A stretch of DNA of 64,000 bases, taken from positions 682,001-746,000 of the forward strand of contig LT598462.1 in NCBI GenBank assembly GCA_900074745.1, read 5' to 3'. The DNA is from Lachancea mirantina (taxonomy: Eukaryota > Ascomycota > Saccharomycetes > Saccharomycetales > Saccharomycetaceae). The stretch's first letter is position 1; the number at the start of each line of letters is the position of its first letter. This document shows positions 48,681 to 57,576 of this stretch, piece after piece. The position numbers and the translations under genes are program-made. Under the pieces are notes generated by a model. That model made no database searches. It was given only the letters and a program-made list of their open reading frames with translations, and was not told where the DNA came from.

Positions 48681-50933
48681 TCAAAGCTTTTTCCCGATAG
48701 AAGAAAACAGACCTTTTGATTTTTCTTTCATGGTATGAGAAAACACTTTCCTTTTCAAATGAGAAACGTTCTGGTTCACGTTGGCAACAGTGCTGCTCAC
48801 GGTGACCCTTTTACTCAACTCATCAGCGTGGGCATATGCGTCTCGAACGTGCGAGTTGACCGAGTAGTCATGGAATATAAAATCTTTATCGGAAGTTGAT
48901 GTTTTGAGTGCGTAGTTGATCCAACTTTGTAAACCTGAATCGTATTCCTCGAGGCTACCGGAATAATCTTTTAATTTCGTGATTTTGGCCTTATGAGTTG
49001 AACTCTTTGCGCTTATTATGCTGTTCACGTTTAGTTCAGGGACAGGCTGACCATTGAGTTGTGCAATCTCGGCCGTTTTCGGTTCACGGCCAGAGAAGCT
49101 CTCTTTGAAATTGGAGTCATGTCGATTTTTGTTGCCTTCCAGTTTTTTCAAAATGGAATCAGAGCTTGTAATCGTTTTGCTTTTATCGGAATCTGACACG
49201 GAAACGTCTGGCAAGGGAGGTAAATTGTCGCCCGTAGTGAGAATACCAGGCACATTGAACGCAGTTTGATTATCATAAATTGTTTTCGTATCTGTAATAG
49301 TTTGAAGGTCACCATTTTGTTCATCAGTCGAGGGAAAAGCTTCCCAGTGACTTTCCAATTCACCTTGGTCGACTGTGGATACATTATTTCTCATTGAAGA
49401 TGGTGTAAGGTTTACCATCTCTCCATTTTCATCAATAACGAAACCTTGTGGTGGTTTGGGGGTACTATCTTGCAGAAATGCAGTCCGATGGGAGTCTATG
49501 TCTGGTTGCCACTTGTCTAACTTGATAGATTGGCGGTTTAATGCAGGTTCTGAGCTTTGCTCCTGACCACTTCCCACGCTAGCCTTGTCTGCATTGGCCG
49601 AAAAATTTGCATACACATCAACAGTAGGAGTAAGCGCTCCCTCATGAATAGTTTTCGTAATGGAGTTATCGTCACTTTCTGTTGACGTTTCATCTTCAAA
49701 ATTGTCATCTGAATCGTCACCGCTCCTGCGGTCGTTTTTTTCCATGAACGTCGAATCGTTATCCTCCTTAAAGGTTTCCGTGTTCTTGGAGCTATCGGAA
49801 CAGCTTGATGGTCCAAAGTCGTGTTCATCACCACTACTATCGAGCATCGACTGTCTGTCCCTCGCTTTAAATTTGAAGGGTTCATCCTCATTTTGGCCTT
49901 TCAAATCCGAACCAGGCTTGGCATATTGGCCCGAGGAACCGCTGCCACTATTCAGTGAAATTTCAGAGGACGCTTGAGCTCGTGATGACCGTAGCGGGGA
50001 GTCAACGTCAGAGTTCCTAAATTCGCTTTTCTCACTCGGAGAACTTAACGCACTGTGTCTTTCATATTGATTGAACAATGATTCGTTGTCGTAATCTTCC
50101 TGAGGTGGTTGTTGGGTCGGTGCTTCTGTGGGTCTAGGGACGGTAGCTTCACGAAGTTCTTCTGCCTCTGGTTCCATTCTGACACTTTTATCACCACTGG
50201 TCGCGCTACTCACGGATGATGCTTCCTTGTCTGGCGAGCTCTTCGAATTTTCAAAGCGCCTCATGACAGAACCTTGTGACGATATGCTATTCCTAGTAGC
50301 AGAGGCATCCGCACTCTCACCGAACACATGATATTCCGGCGCTAAAGCTGAACTGCCCAACTGTAGCTTTTGAATATCGCCTTCGTCCCCCGGTTCCTCT
50401 GCTTTCAAATAATTCGCAAAATATCCGGTCTTGGATACTTTAAATTCTTCATCGGAGCCAGATTCTTGTTGATCATCATCTTCAGAGTCAGACTCGCCTA
50501 AGCTGCCGTCTACGTAACTCGATATTCGCTTGGATGCATGAGAAAACTGGTGCGGCGTAAGCGACTCGTCATTTGATGGAAATCGCGCGTTATTTGTGCT
50601 TTGCGGAGTCATTTCGCGGGAAATTTGATTCATGAGCGAGTCCAGGTTTCTGCTCACTTGTTCTGGAGAAGTCGTGCGCCTTCTGTCCAATGAAGAACGC
50701 GGCGATGGGGTGCCCCCCGTGGTCGGCAAGCTTGACCTTAGATCAGGGCTTGTTTCTAACTCGCTGGTATTAATTTCTCGGGGTAGATTGGGCAACTCGT
50801 GCACCTCTTCTTTCGCGTCACGGTCAAGTCCGTCATCGCTGCTGTCATCGCTGTTCCAACCGGATCCATCATACGCAGCTCTCGAAGCACTCACCCATCT
50901 ATGTGATTTCTTCCTGCCAACATTCTCAGACAT
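48681..50933 (-). CDS. FYV8: Fyv8, low-complexity protein of unknown function
   Basis: 750 residues (S. cerevisiae Fyv8: 817). The conserved N-terminus (GRKKSHRWVSASRAAYDGSG) precedes a very long Ser/Asp/Glu-rich, probably disordered region. A more conserved C-terminal segment (LEEYDSGLQSWINYALK ... FIFHDYSVNSHVRDAYAHADEL) ends in a basic tail. S. cerevisiae mutants are killer-toxin hypersensitive; molecular function is unknown. Its start faces a 1.08-kb gap in which the S. cerevisiae neighbour SNG1 would be expected. Confidence 0.88.
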   Translation of the reverse strand: MSENVGRKKSHRWVSASRAAYDGSGWNSDDSSDDGLDRDAKEEVHELPNLPREINTSELETSPDLRSSLPTTGGTPSPRSSLDRRRTTSPEQVSRNLDSLMNQISREMTPQSTNNARFPSNDESLTPHQFSHASKRISSYVDGSLGESDSEDDDQQESGSDEEFKVSKTGYFANYLKAEEPGDEGDIQKLQLGSSALAPEYHVFGESADASATRNSISSQGSVMRRFENSKSSPDKEASSVSSATSGDKSVRMEPEAEELREATVPRPTEAPTQQPPQEDYDNESLFNQYERHSALSSPSEKSEFRNSDVDSPLRSSRAQASSEISLNSGSGSSGQYAKPGSDLKGQNEDEPFKFKARDRQSMLDSSGDEHDFGPSSCSDSSKNTETFKEDNDSTFMEKNDRRSGDDSDDNFEDETSTESDDNSITKTIHEGALTPTVDVYANFSANADKASVGSGQEQSSEPALNRQSIKLDKWQPDIDSHRTAFLQDSTPKPPQGFVIDENGEMVNLTPSSMRNNVSTVDQGELESHWEAFPSTDEQNGDLQTITDTKTIYDNQTAFNVPGILTTGDNLPPLPDVSVSDSDKSKTITSSDSILKKLEGNKNRHDSNFKESFSGREPKTAEIAQLNGQPVPELNVNSIISAKSSTHKAKITKLKDYSGSLEEYDSGLQSWINYALKTSTSDKDFIFHDYSVNSHVRDAYAHADELSKRVTVSSTVANVNQNVSHLKRKVFSHTMKEKSKGLFSSIGKKL

Positions 50934-52014
50934 TTAGCTAATGAGATAAACCGCTCCTAACACTCTCAATCGAGCTGTTTACTTGTGTCCGGTCTCAGCC
51001 TCCATCGTACTCGCTATTCGCTAATAATGGTGATGGATCTTGATTACCGTATGTGTTCCGGTCACATGATACAAGCCATTATGTCACCGTGAGCAATGAC
51101 TGAATTATATCTGGGTAAGTATTTTTATACGTAAATGAGTAGCAATATGGGTTTCGCATACAGCGAGCTCTACATTTCTTAGAAATTTTTTTGAAATATC
51201 TCTACTATGGTAGAAAGCGCTATATTAAGTGCCCATCCCTATTTCCTTCGTGTCATTAGTGCCTTTGATATCAGAGTTCGACTTCAGCAAGCCTTTCATT
51301 TTTGTTTCTTATGTATTGTTTGGATAGACGTATCTCGTTCTTATTTTTAAAGACACCACACCACTGTGACGGAAAAATAAAAAAGATACACATGAATTCC
51401 AAAGGTTCAGAAATCTAAGCTCACGACTTTAATGAGACCAAGAACGATAAAGTGAAGTAGGAGGAATTATCAGCGACGTACATTTCTGCCTCTCTCTCAT
51501 AGCTATGTAAGAAAATTTCAACGGACTCAAAAAATGCTGGGAAAACTAAAGAATGCGTTTTAAACTTATAAGAATCCGCGCCAAAATTTAATACGAATTT
51601 CTGATTGATTCAAACCATTCGAAATACAACGTTGTTTTAACTATTATTCTAACTATTATTCGAATGCTTCTTCCGGTTAGGAAACTGACATCTTCATTAA
51701 TGTGTGAAACCTTGAAAAACAACTTAAATTATTCGAAAAAACAAGAAAACACACAAGAAGAAGGCGCTTATATACTTTGTTAAATTGGATTGGAAGATTG
51801 AACGTGATTCTTAGGACTTGAATGATGAAATGGGTGCTCAAATGTATGCTTTTGGTCAAGAGGTTGCTAGTATCACATCGCACGACAGACTTTTGAAGAT
51901 TCTTCGCTCTAGTGATATAGAGCTGGATGAGCATCGAAGCCATCTAAAGATCATCCAGATTTAACAAGTTGGCCCGCCCTAACGCATCAAAGAGCTATTG
52001 AAGATCCCTGAATA
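50934..52014. other. FYV8-TMA22 divergent intergenic region, A/T-rich
   Basis: A 1.08-kb gap. A GTATGT hexamer at 51049 follows a short ATG frame. A 44-codon + strand ATG frame (51830-51964) ends 50 bp before TMA22 and looks protein-like. On the minus strand an 88-codon frame (51677-51943) overlaps it. No SNG1 remnant, tRNA or centromere element was recognised. Confidence 0.45.
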
Positions 52015-52611
52015 ATGCCACTAAAACACGTAGTGTACTGTGAAGTGTGCTCTTACCCACCTGAGTACTGTGAATTTACTGGTAAAGTCAAGCGATGCAA
52101 AGTATGGCTGCGAGATGCCGATAGGCAATTGTACGCCAAGTTGTACGACGAAGCGGATTTGGAGGGTGCTACTGCAAAGCTTGCGGAATCGTCAATCGGT
52201 GGCGAAAGAGAGGAAAAACTAGAGAAGGACCTCCTGAAACTGCAGGCAAAGCAAGAGAGCAAAGAACAGCGTGAACTCGCGAAAAAGCTGTCATCTAAAG
52301 TGGTCATCAAGCGTGAAGCCAGAACGAAGCGTAAATGCATGATCGCCATATCTGGGCTGGAAGTGTTTGAGATCGACATGAAGAAACTCGCGAAGACTTT
52401 TGCGTCCAAATTCGCTACTGGGTGCTCCGTATCCAAGAACGCCGAGAAAAAGGACGAAATTATTGTTCAGGGAGACGTAATGGACGAAGTAGAGGCCTAC
52501 ATCCATGCGCTTTTGGAGGAGAAAGGACTCAAAGAAGTCAAGGTCGAGAAAATCGATAACCAAAAGAAGAAAAAGAAGCCCACAACAACCACCCCAGGAG
52601 CTCAGAACTGA
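52015..52611 (+). CDS. TMA22: Ribosome-associated DENR homolog Tma22
   Basis: 198 residues, the same as S. cerevisiae Tma22. A Cys-containing N-terminal segment (VVYCEVCSYPPEYCEF) is typical of DENR. A helical linker follows, then a C-terminal SUI1/eIF1-like domain (about 95-180; KRKCMIAISGLEVFEIDMKK, KFATGCSVSKN, IIVQGDV) and a Lys-rich tail. With Tma20 (MCT-1) it helps recycle 40S subunits and release deacylated tRNA after termination (family knowledge). It corresponds to YJR014W, here between YGR196C- and YGR198W-type genes. Confidence 0.96.
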   Translation: MPLKHVVYCEVCSYPPEYCEFTGKVKRCKVWLRDADRQLYAKLYDEADLEGATAKLAESSIGGEREEKLEKDLLKLQAKQESKEQRELAKKLSSKVVIKREARTKRKCMIAISGLEVFEIDMKKLAKTFASKFATGCSVSKNAEKKDEIIVQGDVMDEVEAYIHALLEEKGLKEVKVEKIDNQKKKKKPTTTTPGAQN

Positions 52612-52822
52612 GCCCTGCGAGTCGAAATCGCGGCGTAATCATAGGGTTCTAAATACCGATCATATATAGTAATGTCGAAGGCTTGAAGGCTCGAGTAGAA
52701 TTACCACGTGACCTTTTTTCCCACACGAGATTGGTTTATTGACATCTTTAAATGGATTTCGAGAAGCAGTGCATTCTGAATCAAGTGTCGATTGTAATTG
52801 AGATCCTGATTGTGTACTAAGG

Positions 52823-55051
52823 ATGACATCCGCACATGAGAGTGTGGAGCGAGCTTTGGAAAAGCGTCTTGTTGGCTCTGGAACATTTTTTAGTGAGGAC
52901 GAGCAATTGAATGACCTACTGAGTCTTCAATACAGACTTCATTACCATACTTTGGGCAGTGCATCCAACCTGGACCAGAAAGTAGCTGAAATCCTGTTGA
53001 AAGACTGCAAAAGGGTTGAAAGAAGTCTGAGCGGCTTGAAAGAAAAGATATGGCGCAATATTGCTGGCATTCTCTACTTTTACCTGTCAAATATCGACAA
53101 AGCGACAGAACAACTGAAACTGGCACGACAGATAACATATGATCACAAGGCCTTTGACGCCTTTTACACATTTCTCAATGTCGAGAACTTGTACTATAGA
53201 ATTCTGCTCAGCGAGAGCCCGAAAGAATTGCTTTTGCGCGACATTAGTAAAGTCGCTGAGCACATCCCAAGAGACTCGAATGCTATCGCTTTCCATTACC
53301 TCGACTCAATCGCATCACGAGTACCAGTACATTGGGGAGATGCTGCCGGAAAGCTCCATTCGACCCCATTGGCATGTTACTTAGCAATTTGCACAGACTA
53401 CCGGAATCACGACGCAGAGTTACTGAAAGTCGGTGGAGCTCTGCTGAAAGAAGCCAAATTCCCTAAAGCTGATGAATCCAACCACGAACTGCTTGAAGAG
53501 TTTCATGTCGCTCTGCGGTTCTACCTAGAGAGAGTGGAGGGCGATATTTCATTGGAATGGAACAATTTTATCATTTCGTCCATGGCAAAGACCTTTCAAA
53601 GCATGAACGTTGCTAAGACAGCCATGGTTTACTTTTCACGTGTGGGTAAGCATGAGGAAAGCATTTTGAACTTTGTCAATTTTTTGAACTACAATGACAA
53701 CTATAGGCATTTAAACGAGGGCAAGTATTTCGACATAATTTCTGTTCTCCATTCATACCATTACGTGATAGAGTATTGTAGTGGGCATGAAATTCAGGAA
53801 GTCTATTCGGTTGCAAAAACGATTCAAGAAATGGAACTGTTACTGAAGTATTTCTATGACCAGTATTCATTTCCCCTTCTCGATAAGGACAACTGCTTAG
53901 ATTGGCTTTCCAATAGTATCAAACTGAAACTGTCAAGCCGCGTCGCAGCCATTCTTGGGAATTCTTGGGCTGTAATCTATCGACATTATAAAGACGATCT
54001 GGTTAAGCTTATAAATGATGACTTATGTTTCTATCTTTCCAACTCGCTGGTTGCCAATCCAGGCTGCGCTCAAACCAAATTTGAATATGCGTATACCTTA
54101 GCGACGAAACGCGAGATCAATTTCGCTAAGAAATACATTAAGATGGCTATTTTGGAAGTCGAGCCTAATGACTACCGCGCTTGGCATTTACTTGCCCTAT
54201 GTGAGTCCGTTGAAGAACAAAAAGATGTTGCATTCAAAATTGTCTGTTCGGTACTGCAAGGTATGAATGAAGCCCTCACTAATGGTACGCTCACTTCAAC
54301 GGAGGACCGCTGGCAATTCATTTTCATGAAACTCACGCAGCTAAGTTTGTTAGAAGACATGTTTGGGGTCCGGGATGCGCTCGAACTTTTACCTGAACTC
54401 TTTGAGGTGTACAAAGCTCTTTTCCAAACCGGCGAGAAGCACAATTACAATTTGGGTACCGCCTATAATCAAAGCATAGAATATTTGCATCAGTTTGTTT
54501 GGTTGTTTGCTTCAAAGCTGTATGACGCGGCAGGAAACCTTAAAGAGGCTAAAGAGGCTTTGCATGAATCCATTGCTGTGACGAGAACTTTCAAAAACCT
54601 TAACAATAATCTGGCGAATGGCTATCTTCTGCTGAAAACCAATCACAAAAAGGCTCTTACAGAGTTTGAAACGGTTTTTTACTATGATCAATTAAACACG
54701 GATGCAATCGTTGGTTTTGCAAGATTACTCAACCCAGAGGAACCTGCCAGCTCCAACCATGTACTCAAAGCTTCAGAAAGAGAGGAAAAGAAGGAGAATG
54801 CTTTTTACGGTGACGGAGACAAGTCGGCCGCCTACGGACGTTTGAAATTAATGCTCGAGGAAGCCATAGAGAAATCAATAGACGCCCACTTTTCACCAGA
54901 AATCTGGTGGCATTTATCCAAAATATACGAAAAATTCGGAGACACTGAACGTCTAGAAATTGCCTTATGGAACTGCATAAAATATGAGGAACTTCAACCA
55001 ATTAGACATTTCAAAAATTGTCACGTTTTTCGAAGTTCTTCTAAGACATAG
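52823..55051 (+). CDS. YPP1: PI4-kinase complex scaffold Ypp1 (TTC7-like)
   Basis: 742 residues (S. cerevisiae Ypp1: 817). It is an all-helical TPR-type repeat protein without membrane segments. Recognisable TPR-like helices run through the C-terminal half (ANGYLLLKTNHKKALTEFETVFYYD; PEIWWHLSKIYEKFGDTERLEIALW). Ypp1 links the PI4-kinase Stt4 to Efr3 at the plasma membrane and so supports PI4P synthesis (family knowledge). It precedes PMT6 on the same strand, as YGR198W-YGR199W. Confidence 0.9.
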   Translation: MTSAHESVERALEKRLVGSGTFFSEDEQLNDLLSLQYRLHYHTLGSASNLDQKVAEILLKDCKRVERSLSGLKEKIWRNIAGILYFYLSNIDKATEQLKLARQITYDHKAFDAFYTFLNVENLYYRILLSESPKELLLRDISKVAEHIPRDSNAIAFHYLDSIASRVPVHWGDAAGKLHSTPLACYLAICTDYRNHDAELLKVGGALLKEAKFPKADESNHELLEEFHVALRFYLERVEGDISLEWNNFIISSMAKTFQSMNVAKTAMVYFSRVGKHEESILNFVNFLNYNDNYRHLNEGKYFDIISVLHSYHYVIEYCSGHEIQEVYSVAKTIQEMELLLKYFYDQYSFPLLDKDNCLDWLSNSIKLKLSSRVAAILGNSWAVIYRHYKDDLVKLINDDLCFYLSNSLVANPGCAQTKFEYAYTLATKREINFAKKYIKMAILEVEPNDYRAWHLLALCESVEEQKDVAFKIVCSVLQGMNEALTNGTLTSTEDRWQFIFMKLTQLSLLEDMFGVRDALELLPELFEVYKALFQTGEKHNYNLGTAYNQSIEYLHQFVWLFASKLYDAAGNLKEAKEALHESIAVTRTFKNLNNNLANGYLLLKTNHKKALTEFETVFYYDQLNTDAIVGFARLLNPEEPASSNHVLKASEREEKKENAFYGDGDKSAAYGRLKLMLEEAIEKSIDAHFSPEIWWHLSKIYEKFGDTERLEIALWNCIKYEELQPIRHFKNCHVFRSSSKT

Positions 55052-55275
55052 CGGATTCCTTCCGTGCCAATATCCAACAGCTCGAATTGGTCCTGTTGTT
55101 CAGAGAACTGGACCCGATTAAGGTAATTTCTCCTTCGTCGATTAATTTTATAGGTTCAGAGTACTAGAAGATAATTGCTGTATAACTCCGACGGAAAATT
55201 AAAGTCTTTCTTCAAATGCCAATCGTGACCAGAGTTCGCGTTGAGTGAGGTGAAACAGATTGTATATCCAGTTCA

Positions 55276-57546
55276 ATGGCATCCTCAGCATTCCTCCCAC
55301 AATCGTCGGATCTTAATCTGAGAAATCGTCGAAAGAATTTTGAGGAACCGGGTTCTGGTGGTCGAGGCACGATAGATAATGAGGTTGACGGAAATTCTAG
55401 GAGAGGTGAGAAATCAGCCCCGGCGGGCAATTGGAGCTCGAAAAAGCGATTGCGTGTTGGAAAGATTGTAACGGTAGTCGCTGTAATAGCGTTGACTTTG
55501 TTGTCTTTTTATTTGAGACTTTACAGAATTGGTGCCAACAACGCAGTGGTTTGGGACGAGGCACATTTTGGCAAATTTGGAATGTATTACATCAAGCATG
55601 AATTTTATCACGACGTGCATCCGCCTCTTGGAAAGATGCTCATTGGTTTAAGCGAAAAGTTAGCAGGTTTCGATGGAAATTTTGAATTCTCTTCGGGTGA
55701 GCTATATCCTAAGAATGTTAATTATACGTTCATGCGACAATTCAATGCTATTTTTGGAGCCCTCTGCACACCCTTGGCGTATTTCACGGCTCGAAACATG
55801 GAATTGAGCATATTGGGCTCTTTTTTTATCGGTTTCATGGTAGCCACGGAGCTCTCATACATTGCACTTTCAAAATTCATTCTATTGGACTCCATACTGC
55901 TGTTCTTCACAGCTACCACTTTTTATTGCCTGACCCAGATCCACAGGCTAAGGAGGGAACAACTGACTAAAAAGTGGTTCCTGTGGTTGTTTTCACTTGG
56001 GGTTTCAATTGGCTGTGTTTGTTCTGTGAAGTGGGTTGGGCTCTTCGTTACACTGGTCGCCGGCATATACACAGTTACTGACCTATTTGCTCACCGCTGC
56101 GACACGAGCATGCCACGGACACGTTACTATACTCATTGGTTGGTACGCATCGTTAATTTGATAATAGTTCCTTTTTCCATCTATCTTCTCTGCTTTAAGA
56201 TTCATTTTGCGATTCTTTACAAGTCAGGAACAGGCGATGCTTCTGCCAATACGCTAGCACAAGTCAATTTTGAAGGTAATAAAATCAATATTGGACCAAG
56301 AAATGTGGCTTTTGGCTCTGAAGTGTCAATCAGGTCTCACGGATTGTCACCCAACCTTCTTCACTCTCACGTCCAGATGTATCCGGTGGGATCAGGCCAA
56401 AGGCAAATAACTGGTTATGGCCATGCCGACGACAATAATGTATGGATTTTCAAGCATGCTAGGACAAGCGGCGAAACCGACAATGAAAAGCTGGGAGAAT
56501 TGTCTTTTATCACTGATAACTCTGAGATTAGACTTTTTCACAAAAACACCAGGGCAAACTTGCATTCGCATGATATACCTTCTCATGTCTCTAAAGGAAA
56601 TTACGAGGTATCTGGATATGGTGATGAAGTCGTTGGTGATGAAAAGGATGACTGGATAGTTGAAATTGTCGAACAACTCACTTCTGCTAATGCATCTTTT
56701 CCTCTGGAAAATTCTAATATTCTGCATCCGATTTCTTCCAGTTTCCGGCTCAGACATAAGGAGCTGGGATGCTATTTAGCCACTACAGGTCTTTCTTATC
56801 CTACGTGGGGCTTCAAGCAGGCCGAAATAGTCTGCAAAAATTCATGGAGTAAGAGAGACAAGTCTACGTGGTGGAATGTGGAAGATCACTGGAATCCCGA
56901 AATGCGCGAAAGTGAGGGCTACGTGCCTCCTAAATCAAAATTTTGGACAGATTTCGTACTAACAAATTTCGCTATGGCTTTATCAAACAATGCTCTTGTT
57001 CCTGATCCTGACAAGTTTGACGTCCTTGAAAGCAAAGCTTGGGAATGGCCAACTTTGCATGTCGGCCTAAGAATGTGTGGATGGTCGGAACACACTGTGA
57101 GATACTTCCTACTTGGCTCACCCTTTAATACTTGGTTGTCATCCCTCGCAATTGTTACTTTCATGATTGTCGCTTCTTGTTTCCTTATTCAGTGGCAGCG
57201 TCAGACAAGATATTTTACGGGAGATCAATTGAGTTGTTTCGCAGTGCAGCATATCCTCCCTTTCATTGCTTGGCTATTGCATTTTTTGCCGTTTGTTGGC
57301 ATGGGAAGAGTCACATACGTTCACCATTATGTTCCTGCGTTATTCTTCGCCATAATAGAGTTTGGATCTCTAGTAGACTACTTTCTGAGAGACAAGCAAA
57401 AGCGCTATCAGGTTCCCGCATACCTATTGCTCTTTTCTCTGTCCACTTACGTCTTTGTCATCATGTCTCCTGTTGCACTTGGGATGACTGGGCGGGGTAC
57501 CAATTATAAACATCTCGAATGGTTAAAGTCATGGAAAATTGTTTGA
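55276..57546 (+). CDS. PMT6: Protein O-mannosyltransferase Pmt6
   Basis: 756 residues (S. cerevisiae Pmt6: 759). An N-terminal cytosolic stretch and the first helix lead to the catalytic loop with WDEAHFGKFG and HDVHPPLGKM, the Asp-Glu pair of PMTs. A luminal MIR region (about 300-510; GLSPNLLHSH, SFRLRHKELGCYL) and a C-terminal multi-helix block (GMGRVTYVHHYVPALFF) follow. It transfers mannose from dolichol-phosphate mannose to Ser/Thr in the ER lumen. Pmt6 forms its own PMT subfamily branch (family knowledge). It converges on ELP2 with 30 bp between the stops. Confidence 0.95.
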   Translation: MASSAFLPQSSDLNLRNRRKNFEEPGSGGRGTIDNEVDGNSRRGEKSAPAGNWSSKKRLRVGKIVTVVAVIALTLLSFYLRLYRIGANNAVVWDEAHFGKFGMYYIKHEFYHDVHPPLGKMLIGLSEKLAGFDGNFEFSSGELYPKNVNYTFMRQFNAIFGALCTPLAYFTARNMELSILGSFFIGFMVATELSYIALSKFILLDSILLFFTATTFYCLTQIHRLRREQLTKKWFLWLFSLGVSIGCVCSVKWVGLFVTLVAGIYTVTDLFAHRCDTSMPRTRYYTHWLVRIVNLIIVPFSIYLLCFKIHFAILYKSGTGDASANTLAQVNFEGNKINIGPRNVAFGSEVSIRSHGLSPNLLHSHVQMYPVGSGQRQITGYGHADDNNVWIFKHARTSGETDNEKLGELSFITDNSEIRLFHKNTRANLHSHDIPSHVSKGNYEVSGYGDEVVGDEKDDWIVEIVEQLTSANASFPLENSNILHPISSSFRLRHKELGCYLATTGLSYPTWGFKQAEIVCKNSWSKRDKSTWWNVEDHWNPEMRESEGYVPPKSKFWTDFVLTNFAMALSNNALVPDPDKFDVLESKAWEWPTLHVGLRMCGWSEHTVRYFLLGSPFNTWLSSLAIVTFMIVASCFLIQWQRQTRYFTGDQLSCFAVQHILPFIAWLLHFLPFVGMGRVTYVHHYVPALFFAIIEFGSLVDYFLRDKQKRYQVPAYLLLFSLSTYVFVIMSPVALGMTGRGTNYKHLEWLKSWKIV

Positions 57547-57576
57547 TTACACCGTATCATTGACATTAGGGACATA

